From Mesorhizobium sp. CA8 (GTDB lineage Bacteria; Pseudomonadota; Alphaproteobacteria; Rhizobiales; Rhizobiaceae), in assembly GCF_020164955.1 (NCBI RefSeq), contig NZ_JAIUHG010000018.1, positions 1 to 64,000 on the forward strand: DNA of 64,000 bases. The letters run 5' to 3'. The position numbers were made by a program, and so were the translations under genes. Below are positions 33,232-41,435 of the stretch, in pieces. Each line of letters begins with the position of its first letter. Position 1 is the first letter of the stretch. Under the pieces are notes generated by a model, which was not told where the DNA came from, did not search any database, and saw only the letters and a list, made by a program, of their open reading frames with translations.

Positions 33232-34524
33232 GTGATCCTCTTGGCCGCAGGCTTTTCCGATCCGATCTGGCGAAAGCCCCAGGCGGCCACGGCGTTCCAG
33301 TCGGAGCTTTCGGCCGGTGCCACGCTGGACGTGGTCATTGTCGGCGGCGGCATCATGGGGCTGTCGACCGCACTTCATGCGGCGCGCGCGGGCCTTTCCA
33401 TTCAGGTGCTGGATGCCGGCTTGATCGGGCAGGGCGCTTCAGGCCTCAATGGCGGCCAGGTCATTCCCGGCCTCAAATACGATCCGGAGTGGCTGATCGA
33501 ACACTTCGGGAAGGAGCGCGGCGAAGCCCTCGTCGCGTTCGCCGCCGCGACGGCCGATGCCGTGTTCGACGTGATCCGAGACGAGAAGCTGGCGGTGCCG
33601 TTCACGCGCAACGGCTGGATCCAGGCCGCGCACACCGAGACCGCTTTGATCGCGGCAGCGAACCGGGACCGCCAATGGCGCTCGCGGGGTGCCGACGTCA
33701 AATTGCTTGACCGGGCCGAGATCGCGGCCATGACCGGCGCCAAAGGGTATCTCGGCGGCTGGCTGGACAGCCGGGCCGGCGTCATCGATCCGCTGTCCTA
33801 CACGCTCGAGCTCGCCCGCGTCGCCTTGGCCGCCGGCGCCAGAATCGCCGAGCAGCAGCGCGTGGTGAAGCTCCGCAACGAAGCCGGCGCCTGGCGAGTC
33901 TCGACGCAAGGCGGTGCCGAGTTGCGCGCCAGGTCGGTCGTGCTCGCCACCAACGCCTATACGGACGGCCTTCTGCCTGGCCTCGCGCAAACAATCGTGC
34001 CGCTGCATTCCTTCCAGATCGCCACCGCGCCGCTCCCGGCCGAGCTTGCCGCAAGCATCCTGCCGGGCGGTCAGGCCGTTTCCGATTCCCGCCGCATCCT
34101 CGTCTATTACCGCCGGAGTCCCGATGGCCGGATGGTGCTGGGCGGCCGTGGCCGCATGGCGCTGCCTTCAAGCGCGGCCGATTGGGCGCATTGCGAACGC
34201 GCGCTCACCCGCCTCTATCCGGCGCTTGCCGGCATCGCCATCGAAAAGCGCTGGTTCGGCCGCGTGGCGCTGACGCCGGATCACCTGCCGCACCTGCATG
34301 AGCCGGAAAAGGGCCTGCTCGCGGTCGTCGGCTGCCAGGGCAGGGGCGTCGGCCTGATGAGCGCGCTCGGCAAGCGCATGGCCGGTTACCTCGCGACCGG
34401 GGACGTCAGCCAATTGCCTTTCCCGCTTTCGCCGATCCGGCCGATCCCGTTCCACGCCTTCCGCCAAGTCGGCGTCGCCGCGGCAATCACCTGGTACCGC
34501 ATGCTCGACGCGTTCGAGCGTTGA
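33232..34524 (+). CDS. FAD-dependent amine/amino acid oxidoreductase (PuuB/OrdL-like)
   Basis: A 430-residue DAO-superfamily flavoprotein. FAD motif VVIVGGGIMGLSTALHAARA is at residues 34-53. The family is that of gamma-glutamylputrescine oxidase (PuuB) and related OrdL proteins. GTG 33232 is used as start because the frame begins there and no better ATG follows until inside the FAD site; the ribosome site is weak. A polyamine-type ABC operon with a PuuR-like regulator follows, so oxidation of a polyamine or its gamma-glutamyl form is the likely role. No glutamylpolyamine synthetase gene (puuA) is adjacent. Confidence 0.76.
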   Translation: MILLAAGFSDPIWRKPQAATAFQSELSAGATLDVVIVGGGIMGLSTALHAARAGLSIQVLDAGLIGQGASGLNGGQVIPGLKYDPEWLIEHFGKERGEALVAFAAATADAVFDVIRDEKLAVPFTRNGWIQAAHTETALIAAANRDRQWRSRGADVKLLDRAEIAAMTGAKGYLGGWLDSRAGVIDPLSYTLELARVALAAGARIAEQQRVVKLRNEAGAWRVSTQGGAELRARSVVLATNAYTDGLLPGLAQTIVPLHSFQIATAPLPAELAASILPGGQAVSDSRRILVYYRRSPDGRMVLGGRGRMALPSSAADWAHCERALTRLYPALAGIAIEKRWFGRVALTPDHLPHLHEPEKGLLAVVGCQGRGVGLMSALGKRMAGYLATGDVSQLPFPLSPIRPIPFHAFRQVGVAAAITWYRMLDAFER

Positions 34525-34557
34525 TGCCGAATGCGTGCAGCGCACAAGCGAATCTCC

Positions 34558-34580
34558 TTGACACTTTCATAAATATGAAA
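34558..34580 (+). promoter_or_regulatory. Promoter with overlapping operator before the polyamine-type ABC operon
   Basis: TTGACA (34558-34563) is followed directly by the palindrome TTTCATAAATATGAAA (34565-34580), which would fill the spacer between -35 and -10. A -10 is not clear; CATTAG is nearby. A protein on this palindrome should repress. The palindrome pairs with the copy at 33,179-33,194. Confidence 0.5.
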
Positions 34581-34627
34581 AAACATTAGCCGATTTCAAA
34601 AATCCGATGGAGCCAATAGGCACTCTG

Positions 34628-35515
34628 ATGTCGACCATCGTTGCAGCGCGGCCATCGCCGGAAACCCGTATCTCACCGGTCTTCCGCTTCGCCATGCTGC
34701 TGCCGGGCGGGCTGGTCACTTTCTTCCTCATCCTGTTCGCGCTTGGCCTGGTGGTCTTTCTCGCCTTCAGGGGAAATGACGGTTCGCTGCTCGGGGTTGG
34801 CCTGACGGTCGAAAATTTCATCACCGTGGCCACCGATCCGCTCTACTGGACGGTGACGCTGCGCTCGCTGGTGATTGCCGGCGTGGTGACGCTGGCGACC
34901 GTCGTCACCGCCTATCCGGTTGCCTATTACCTCGCCTTCCATGCCGGCCGCCGCCGCAACCTGCTGCTCTTCCTGGTCACGCTGCCCTTCTGGACCAGCT
35001 ATCTCCTGCGCGTCTTCGCCTGGAAGATTGTGCTTGCCTATAATGGCGTGCTGAATTCCGCCTTTATCGAAAGCGGCCTTTGGAAGGAGCCGACGCTCGC
35101 CTTCCTCAACACGCCGGCTGCGGTCGTGGTGACACTCGCCCACGCCTACGCGCCTTTCGCCATCCTGCCGATCTACGTGGCGCTGGATACGATCCCGAAA
35201 TCGCTGCTTGAAGCCGCATCCGATCTCGGCGCGCGGCCCTTCACCAGCTTCCGCCGCGTCGTGTTGCCCAATTCGATGCCGGGCGTGCTGGCGGCGGCGC
35301 TCGTCGTCTTCGTGCCGACCATCGGCGACTATGTCACGCCGGCCATGGTCGGTGGCCCGGCCAGCACCATGATCGGCACGCTGATCCAGTCGCAATTCGG
35401 CAAGGCCAACGACTGGCCGTTCGGCGCCGCGCTCTCGGTCTGCGTCATGCTGGTTATCCTGTGCGTGGTGCTGGTAGCGCGCGGCGCCGATCGCCGGTTC
35501 GGCAGCCGCACATGA
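34628..35515 (+). CDS. Polyamine-type ABC importer, permease 1 (PotB-like)
   Basis: A 295-residue inner-membrane permease with six hydrophobic segments and the EAA loop EAASDLGARPFTSFRRVVLPNSMPG. ATG 34628 (MSTIVAARPS) is chosen; an in-frame ATG at 34607 has no ribosome site. It is the first of five genes in the transport unit. PotB-like permeases import spermidine, putrescine or opines; here polyamine use is suggested by the PuuR-like and PuuB-like neighbours. Confidence 0.82.
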   Translation: MSTIVAARPSPETRISPVFRFAMLLPGGLVTFFLILFALGLVVFLAFRGNDGSLLGVGLTVENFITVATDPLYWTVTLRSLVIAGVVTLATVVTAYPVAYYLAFHAGRRRNLLLFLVTLPFWTSYLLRVFAWKIVLAYNGVLNSAFIESGLWKEPTLAFLNTPAAVVVTLAHAYAPFAILPIYVALDTIPKSLLEAASDLGARPFTSFRRVVLPNSMPGVLAAALVVFVPTIGDYVTPAMVGGPASTMIGTLIQSQFGKANDWPFGAALSVCVMLVILCVVLVARGADRRFGSRT

Positions 35516-36330
35516 GCGCCCGGGCCGGCACCAACGCAGGCGGCGGCTGGCTCGGCCTCTACGTGCTTGGCTATCTCGTCTTCCTGTATCTGCCGGTGCT
35601 TTTGATCCCGCTGTTTTCCTTCAACAACTCGATCCAGGCGGCGTTTCCGCTGCAGGGTTTCACGCTCGAATGGTACCGGACGCTCTATGGCAATCCGGCG
35701 CTGTCCGGCGCCCTGGCCAACAGCCTGGTCATCGGCGTCATCGCTGCCTTCGGCGCGACGCTCTGCGGCATCACCGTTTCCTATATGGACCTTTATGGCC
35801 GTTCGCCGCTTGCCGCCACGATCAGCGCCATCGCCCGGCTGCCGATCCTGATCCCCGGCGTCATCGTCGGCATTTCGCTGCTGATCCTGGTCAATCTGAT
35901 CGGCCTCGGCCCATCGCGCGTTTCCATCGTGCTCGGCCACATCCTCGTCGCGTTGCCGACGACGGTCGTGGTGATGCGCAGCCGCTTCGCCGCCATCCCG
36001 AAGACGATCCGCGAGGCGGCTCTCGACCTCGGCGCTTCCGACTGGACGACGTTCCGGCGCGTGATGCTGCCGCTCAGCTTGCCCGCCGTGCTGTCGGCTT
36101 TCATGCTCTCCTTCCTGATTTCCTTCGACGAGTTCATCGTCGTCTTTTTCCTCGCCGGCACCGAGCCGACGCTGCCGCTCTACATCTGGAGCCAGCTGCG
36201 CTTTCCGCGCTCGCTGCCGACCGTCATGGCGCTCGGCACGGTGATCCTCGCCGTGTCGGTCATCATCGCCGGCACAGCCGAAATCCTTCGCCATCGCGGC
36301 CTCGGCGCCGCGCGTCGCAATCCAGCCTGA
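35512..36330 (+). CDS. Polyamine-type ABC importer, permease 2 (PotC-like)
   Basis: A 272-residue permease with about six membrane segments and EAA motif EAALDLGASDWTTFRRVMLP. ATG 35512 overlaps the previous stop as ATGA. The words SFNNSIQAAFPLQGFTLEWYRTLYGN near the N-terminus are typical of PotC-like proteins (periplasmic loop before helix 2). Second membrane half of the importer. Confidence 0.83.
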   Translation: MSARAGTNAGGGWLGLYVLGYLVFLYLPVLLIPLFSFNNSIQAAFPLQGFTLEWYRTLYGNPALSGALANSLVIGVIAAFGATLCGITVSYMDLYGRSPLAATISAIARLPILIPGVIVGISLLILVNLIGLGPSRVSIVLGHILVALPTTVVVMRSRFAAIPKTIREAALDLGASDWTTFRRVMLPLSLPAVLSAFMLSFLISFDEFIVVFFLAGTEPTLPLYIWSQLRFPRSLPTVMALGTVILAVSVIIAGTAEILRHRGLGAARRNPA

Positions 36331-36357
36331 ACCACAACAAAGAAGAGGAGAACGAAA

Positions 36358-37428
36358 ATGATAGTCCACCTGAAATCGCTCACCGGACAAAAAGCCCGAG
36401 CCGGCCTTGCCGCACTGGCGCTCGCACTGTCGTCGACAGTCGCACTTGCCGCCGACAAGCTGCAATATTTCACCTGGTCGGGCTACGAATTGCCCGACTT
36501 CAACAAGAGCTTCCTTGCCGCTCATCCCGATGGCGTCGAGGCGACGATCTTCGGCGATGACGACGACGCCTTCACCAAGGTCAAGGCCGGCTTCAGGCCT
36601 GACATCGCGCATCCCTGCTACGACAAGGTGGCGCGCTGGAACAAGGAAGGCCTGCTGCAGCCGATCGACACCAAGCGCATCAAGAACTGGGATTCGATCT
36701 TCCCGGTGTTCAAGAACCTGCCCGACCTGCAGGCCGGCGACGGCAAGGTGTGGATGGTGCCCTGGGACTGGGGCAACACCTCGATCCTCTACCGCACCGA
36801 TCTGGTGAAGAGCCCCGAGGCGAGCTGGAACCTTCTGTGGGACAAGCAATATGCCGGCCGCATGGCGACCATCGACGCCGTGCACGACACTCCGATCGTC
36901 GCGGCCCTTCTGGCGGGCGTGAACCCCTTCGACATGACACCGGAGCAGATGGACAAGGTGGCCGAAAAGCTGCGCGAGCAGCGGCCGCTGCTGTCGAGCT
37001 ACACCACCGACATGACCTCGGTCGAGCAGGCGCTGGCCAGCGGCCAACTGGTCGCCGCCATGACGTGGAATGCGTCGGCGACCTCGTTGAAGAAGCAGGG
37101 CGTGCCGGTCGAGTTCATGAAGCCGAAGGAAGGCATGCTGACCTGGGCCTGCGGCTTCGTCATGCTGAAGGACGCCAAGAACGTCGATCTCGCCTATGAC
37201 TTCATCAACAGCCGGCTCGACGCCGACTCCGGCAAATTCCTTATCCAGTCCTATGGCTATGGCAGCTCCCTCTCGACCGCTTTCGCCGGCGTGTCGAAGG
37301 AAGAGCTGGAGAAACTGCAGCTGCCTGCCGATCCGGAGGTGATGCTGAAGAGCACCATCTTCACCGGCCCGATGAAACAGAATGACGATATGGCGAAAAT
37401 GTTCGAGAAGGTGAAGGCGGGGGGATGA
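36358..37428 (+). CDS. Polyamine-type ABC importer, periplasmic binding protein (PotD-like)
   Basis: A 356-residue extracellular binding protein. Signal peptide residues about 1-32 (hydrophobic LAALALALSSTVALA then A-D-K). Family words are YFTWSGYELPDFNKSF and PWDWGNTSILYRTDLV; the fold matches PotD-type spermidine/putrescine binders. AGAGGAGAACG 1-11 bases before ATG 36358 provides the ribosome site. It comes after the two permeases, an order common in rhizobial opine/polyamine systems. Ligand unknown. Confidence 0.82.
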   Translation: MIVHLKSLTGQKARAGLAALALALSSTVALAADKLQYFTWSGYELPDFNKSFLAAHPDGVEATIFGDDDDAFTKVKAGFRPDIAHPCYDKVARWNKEGLLQPIDTKRIKNWDSIFPVFKNLPDLQAGDGKVWMVPWDWGNTSILYRTDLVKSPEASWNLLWDKQYAGRMATIDAVHDTPIVAALLAGVNPFDMTPEQMDKVAEKLREQRPLLSSYTTDMTSVEQALASGQLVAAMTWNASATSLKKQGVPVEFMKPKEGMLTWACGFVMLKDAKNVDLAYDFINSRLDADSGKFLIQSYGYGSSLSTAFAGVSKEELEKLQLPADPEVMLKSTIFTGPMKQNDDMAKMFEKVKAGG

Positions 37429-37433
37429 CTAGC

Positions 37434-37590
37434 TCCACCTTCTCCCCTTGTGGGAGAAGGTGGCCGCGAAGCGGCCGGATGAGGGGTGCTCCAGGGAACA
37501 CAGACGTCTCACTTCGCTGGAACACCCCTCATCCGTCTCGGCGCTGTCGCGCCGATCCACCTTCTCCCACAAGGGGAGAAGGGGGAGCCT
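37434..37590. repeat. Large palindromic repeat inside the polyamine-type ABC operon
   Basis: Two inverted arms: ccaccttctccccttgtggg with ggccgcgaagcggccggatg and aggggtg on the left (37,434-37,488), and cacccctcatccgtctcggc with gatccaccttctcccacaag on the right (37,533-37,590). The unit is the most complete copy of the family seen at 17,253, 51,068 and 54,353. It separates the binding-protein gene from the regulator and ATPase genes. Confidence 0.78.
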
Positions 37591-37634
37591 GGCGGCGCTG
37601 CACCACACCGGGGAAAGACAACAAGGACCAACGC

Positions 37635-38243
37635 ATGGACATTCTTGACGAAGCGGCGGCAAAGCCGAAAGACGATGCCGATATCCGCGTCGGCCGGCGC
37701 GTGCGGGCGCTCAGGCTCGAGCGCAAGCTGTCGCTGGCCGAGCTCGCGGCCAAGGCCGGCATCTCCATCGGTGCGCTCAGCCAGATCGAGCGCGGCATGT
37801 CCTCGCTGCGCGTCAAGGTGATCTGGCCGCTGGCGGCGGCGCTCGACATCGAGCCGTCGGCGCTGATCGCCGACGGCAACGAAGCGGTCAACGATCTCTA
37901 TTGCGTGCGCGCCGACAAGCGACGGCAGATTCCGGTGAAATCCGAAGGCATCGCCAAGGCGCTCCTGTCGCCGCCGGCCGCGACGCTGACCGGCATGCTG
38001 GTCACGGTCGAGGCCGGCGGCGGCACGGCGGAAGCCTACGCCCATGCCGGCCACGAATTCGGCTTCGTCATGACCGGCGAAGTCGAGCTGGTGGTGGACG
38101 CCACAACCTATGTGCTGAAAGCCGGCGACAGCTTCGCCTTCAAGAGCACGCTGCTGCATGCCTTCCGCAATCCCGGCGCCGAGCGCTGCCAGATCCTGTG
38201 GGTCAACACGACGAAACCGTCCGAGGTGCGCGATGGCGCCTGA
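37635..38243 (+). CDS. XRE-cupin regulator (PuuR-like) within the ABC operon
   Basis: A 202-residue regulator. HTH LSLAELAAKAGISIGALSQIERGMSS lies at about residues 35-60; the cupin domain covers about residues 115-195 (AYAHAGHEFGFVMTGEVELV and GDSFAFKSTLLHAFRN). Size and layout match PuuR, the putrescine-responsive repressor. It lies between the binding-protein gene and the ATPase gene, whose start it overlaps by 11 bases. It probably acts on the two TTTCA-N6-TGAAA palindromes at 33,179 and 34,565 (inferred). Confidence 0.8.
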   Translation: MDILDEAAAKPKDDADIRVGRRVRALRLERKLSLAELAAKAGISIGALSQIERGMSSLRVKVIWPLAAALDIEPSALIADGNEAVNDLYCVRADKRRQIPVKSEGIAKALLSPPAATLTGMLVTVEAGGGTAEAYAHAGHEFGFVMTGEVELVVDATTYVLKAGDSFAFKSTLLHAFRNPGAERCQILWVNTTKPSEVRDGA

Positions 38244-39318
38244 CGCGCTCGTTCGTCTCGATAAAGTCTCGAAGGTTTTTCCGGGTGGTGTGGTCGGTCT
38301 CGATACGGTCGATCTCGACATTGCCGCGGGCGAGTTCCTGACCCTGCTCGGCCCTTCCGGCTGCGGCAAGACGACGAGCTTGCGCGTCATCGCCGGCTTC
38401 GAAAGCCCCTCGAGCGGCAACGTCCTGCTCGAAGGCCGCGACATCACCGGGCTGCGGCCATTCGACCGGCCGGTGAACACCGTCTTCCAGGACTATGCGC
38501 TGTTTCCGCATATGGACGTCGCGGCCAATGTCGGCTTCGGCCTGTCGCTGCGCAAACTCACCGGCGCCGAGCAGGCCAAACAGGTCCGCGAGGCTCTCGA
38601 CATGGTCGGCCTAGCCGACAAGCTGCGCGCACGCGTCTCGGAATTGTCCGGCGGTCAGCGCCAGCGCGTCGCCTTAGCCCGCGCCATCGTCTGCGAGCCG
38701 CGCGTGCTTCTGCTCGACGAGCCGCTGTCGGCGCTCGACGCGCATCTGCGCGAGCAGATGCAGGTCGAGCTGAAGCGGCTGCAGTCGCGGCTGGGCACCA
38801 CCTTCGTCATGGTCACGCACGATCAGACCGAGGCGCTGTCGATCTCCGACCGCATCGTCGTCATGAACAAGGGCCGCATTGAGCAGATCGCGCCGCCGGC
38901 CACGCTCTACGATCGGCCTGCAACACGTTTCGTCGCCTCCTTCATCGGCACCATGAATCTGTTGCGCTCGCGCTTTGTCGGCCGCGACGGCGAGCGCCTG
39001 CGCTTTGCCGCCGGGGACTTGCCGCTGGAAGCGATTTCCGACAGCGGCGAGACGCCGGCCGCCGGCGACACGCGAACCATCGGCGTGCGGCCGGAAGATC
39101 TCCTGGTTGTCGGTGAAGCCGGCGAAGGTACCGCGCCGGCGCGCGTCAGTGGCGTCGTCTTCCATGGCCGCACGCTGCGCCTGCACGCCGAGCTCGGACA
39201 GGGGACTTCGATCGTCATCGATGCCCCACGCCGCGCTGACGGTACTCAATTCAGTGTTGGCGACGTAGCCTATGTCAGCCTGCGGCGCGGCGCCAATTGC
39301 CCAATGCTTTCCAGCTGA
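38233..39318 (+). CDS. Polyamine-type ABC importer, ATPase (PotA-like)
   Basis: A 361-residue ATPase with Walker A GPSGCGKTT, signature LSGGQRQRVALARA, Walker B LLLDEPLSALD and the switch VTHDQTEAL. The C-terminal TOBE domain (about residues 270-360) is present. ATG 38233 overlaps the XRE-cupin gene. It energises the importer with the PotB, C and D-like proteins just upstream; here it is last, which is uncommon. Confidence 0.87.
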   Translation: MAPDALVRLDKVSKVFPGGVVGLDTVDLDIAAGEFLTLLGPSGCGKTTSLRVIAGFESPSSGNVLLEGRDITGLRPFDRPVNTVFQDYALFPHMDVAANVGFGLSLRKLTGAEQAKQVREALDMVGLADKLRARVSELSGGQRQRVALARAIVCEPRVLLLDEPLSALDAHLREQMQVELKRLQSRLGTTFVMVTHDQTEALSISDRIVVMNKGRIEQIAPPATLYDRPATRFVASFIGTMNLLRSRFVGRDGERLRFAAGDLPLEAISDSGETPAAGDTRTIGVRPEDLLVVGEAGEGTAPARVSGVVFHGRTLRLHAELGQGTSIVIDAPRRADGTQFSVGDVAYVSLRRGANCPMLSS

Positions 39319-39334
39319 TGGAACGGGCCTAGGC

Positions 39335-40048
39335 TCACGACGCCTTGGCGAAGAATCCCTGATAGTCGGACTTGGCCTGCAGCAGGCGCAGGATGTTCTC
39401 GCGCGAGCCGCGCACATGCGCGCGGGCGCGCTCGCCGGCCTGCGCGACATCGCCGGCGCAGATCGCGTCGACGATGCCGGCATGTTCTTCGCGGGTGAGC
39501 TTCCACTCGTCCAGCCACAAAAGCTCGGTCCACACATATTGCTGGCATTTGTCGAGGATGCCGCAAAGCATGCCATGCAGCATCTCATTGCCGCTGATTT
39601 CGGCGATCACACGGTGCAGGTCGATGCCGACCTGGAGCTCCTCGAATTTCTCCCTGGTGCTGCGGTCCGGGATCGCCGCCAGCCGCTCGCATTCGGCGAG
39701 CATCTCGCGCAGCCGTGCCTTGTCGGCGGCGGTGGCGTTGGCCGCCGCCAGCTCGGTCGCGCGCCCGTCGAGCATCTCGCGGATGTCGAAGGCCTCCCGG
39801 AACATGGTCAGGTTGAACTCGGCCACCACATAGCCCTGGCGCGGCCGCCCGATCACCAGCCCGTCGCGCTCCAGCCGGTTGAAGGCCTCGCGCACCGGCG
39901 TGCGGCTGACTTTCAGACGCTCGGCGATCTCGTTTTCCGTCACGCGGCCGCCCGGCGGGATCTGGCCGGTGATGATCAACGCCTTCAGCGCCTCGAACAC
40001 CGAGTCGCGCAGCGTGTTCTTTCTCTCCTTCAAGCGTTCCGCCTCCAA
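39335..40048 (-). CDS. GntR-family (FCD subgroup) regulator, divergent from the second ABC system
   Basis: A 237-residue GntR/FadR-like regulator. The winged helix is about residues 8-75 (GGRVTENEIAERLKVSRTPVREAFNRLERDGLV), and the FCD ligand domain follows (metal-site histidines in GIDLHRVIAE and HAGIVDAI and RAHVRGS). It converges with the PotA-like gene (16-base gap) and is divergent from the second ABC system at 40,267. Its probable site is TTGTATACAA at 40,207-40,216. Confidence 0.84.
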   Translation of the reverse strand: MEAERLKERKNTLRDSVFEALKALIITGQIPPGGRVTENEIAERLKVSRTPVREAFNRLERDGLVIGRPRQGYVVAEFNLTMFREAFDIREMLDGRATELAAANATAADKARLREMLAECERLAAIPDRSTREKFEELQVGIDLHRVIAEISGNEMLHGMLCGILDKCQQYVWTELLWLDEWKLTREEHAGIVDAICAGDVAQAGERARAHVRGSRENILRLLQAKSDYQGFFAKAS

Positions 40049-40173
40049 GATTGCGTCACGGATTCGCGAGCTTAGTTCGTTTTAGGGTCTGCTTGAACAG
40101 GAGCATTTCGCCGGAGGCAATTGCCCCCTGCGGAATGGCCATACTCCCATAGCCAAAAAACGCCAAACCCGAG

Positions 40174-40216
40174 TTGACATCGGCCTCCGAAAAATTACAC
40201 TCAAAATTGTATACAA
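40174..40216 (+). promoter_or_regulatory. Promoter and GntR-type operator of the second ABC operon
   Basis: TTGACA (40174-40179) and TACACT (40196-40201) are 16 bases apart. TTGTATACAA (40207-40216), a perfect palindrome of the kind bound by FCD-type GntR regulators, lies about at the transcription start. The GntR gene is divergent, so repression by it is likely. Confidence 0.55.
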
Positions 40217-40266
40217 ATTCGCATACCAAATCAACGATAACGGGAACACCGGTTGGAGAAGCGAAA

Positions 40267-41307
40267 ATGACGAAGAGACCCTGTATTCACGGCTTGGCCG
40301 TCGCCGGCCTGCTGGCCACAGTCGCCGTTCCGGCCTCGGCCGCCGACACCATCACCGTCGCCTCATGGGGCGGCACCTATCAGGAAGCGGAGACCAAGGC
40401 CTTCTTCGATCCGACGGCCAAGGAACTCGGCATCATCATCAAGCAGGATACCACCAACGGCCTCGACGACGTCCGGCTGCAGGTCACCGGCAATGCCGTC
40501 AAATGGGACATCACCGAACTCGGCGCCGACGAATGCGCGCGCGGCTCCAAGGAAGGCCTGTTCGAGAAGCTCGACTACAACGTCATCGACAAGAGCGGCA
40601 TCAACCCGAAGCTTGTCCACGATGATTGGGTCGGCATTTCCTACACGTCGGTGGTTTTGATCTATCGCACCGATGTTTTCGGCGACAAGGGCCCCAAGAC
40701 CTGGGCCGATTTCTGGAACGTCGAGAAATTCCCTGGACGCCGCGCGCTCTCCGGCAGCCAGGCGACGGAAACGCTGAGCGTCGCCGCACTCGCCAAGGGC
40801 ATTCCGATCGACAAGGTCTATCCGGTTGACATCGACGGCGCGCTGCAATCTGTCGACAAGGTCAAGGGCCATATCGATGCCTGGTGGACCTCCGGCGCGC
40901 AGGCCATGCAGCTCGTCAAGGACGGCGAGGTCGACATGGCGAGCATCTGGAACGGCCGCGCCGGCACCTTGAAGAAGGAAGGCGCGCCGGTCAGCTTCTC
41001 CTTCGATCAGAGCGTGCTCACCGCCGACTGTATGGTCATCCCGAAGGGCTCGAAGAACAAGGACGTCGCCATGAAGGCGCTGGCCAAATTCGTCAGCCCC
41101 GACCTCCAGGCCAACCTGCCGCTCTATGTCGACAATGGCCCGGCCAACGAGAAAGCTTTCGAGACCGGCAAGATCCCGCCGGAGCGGATCAAGGACATCA
41201 ATTCCGCGCCGGAGAACGTCAAGAAGCAGGTGCTGCAGGATCCGGCATTCTGGCGCGACACCCTCGTCGAGGCGACCGAGAAGTTCAACAACCTGATCCA
41301 GCAGTAA
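40267..41307 (+). CDS. ABC importer 2, periplasmic binding protein (PotD-like)
   Basis: A 346-residue binding protein with signal peptide (residues 1-26: LAVAGLLATVAVPASA before AD). The fold words TITVASWGGTYQEAETKAFFDP and VSFSFDQSVLTADCMVIPKG match bacterial extracellular solute-binding family 1/8 proteins for polyamines and similar compounds. GGAGAAGC precedes ATG 40267. It is followed by a palindromic repeat, then ATPase and two permeases. The substrate is unknown; GGT downstream suggests a gamma-glutamyl compound or peptide. Confidence 0.83.
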   Translation: MTKRPCIHGLAVAGLLATVAVPASAADTITVASWGGTYQEAETKAFFDPTAKELGIIIKQDTTNGLDDVRLQVTGNAVKWDITELGADECARGSKEGLFEKLDYNVIDKSGINPKLVHDDWVGISYTSVVLIYRTDVFGDKGPKTWADFWNVEKFPGRRALSGSQATETLSVAALAKGIPIDKVYPVDIDGALQSVDKVKGHIDAWWTSGAQAMQLVKDGEVDMASIWNGRAGTLKKEGAPVSFSFDQSVLTADCMVIPKGSKNKDVAMKALAKFVSPDLQANLPLYVDNGPANEKAFETGKIPPERIKDINSAPENVKKQVLQDPAFWRDTLVEATEKFNNLIQQ

Positions 41308-41313
41308 CGCTAA

Positions 41314-41358
41314 GCAATTCCAGGAAAAGTGCGCAGCGGTTTTCCGTCCGGAATTGCG
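41314..41358. repeat. Short palindromic repeat, GCAATTCC family, inside ABC operon 2
   Basis: A 45-base inverted repeat: gcaattccaggaaaagtg on the left and gttttccgtccggaattgcg on the right. It sits 7 bases after the binding-protein stop and before the ATPase gene. A hairpin here would let the binding protein mRNA be kept more stable than the rest. Confidence 0.78.
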
Positions 41359-41435
41359 TAACAAGAAACTGTCGGAGCGGCTTCTGATACGCCGCTCCGC
41401 ATCGTTTCGCGAAAAATGATCCGGAGTTGAAGGAG

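Noticed and set aside
35329..37047. A 572-codon minus-strand frame opposite the PotB/C/D-like genes
   Set aside because: It crosses three real genes and their gaps antisense, with no ribosome site or recognisable motif.
37434..37590. CRISPR-like or toxin-antitoxin regulatory repeat
   Set aside because: There are only two inverted arms with no spacers of regular length; the arms recur in other gaps as a palindromic repeat family.
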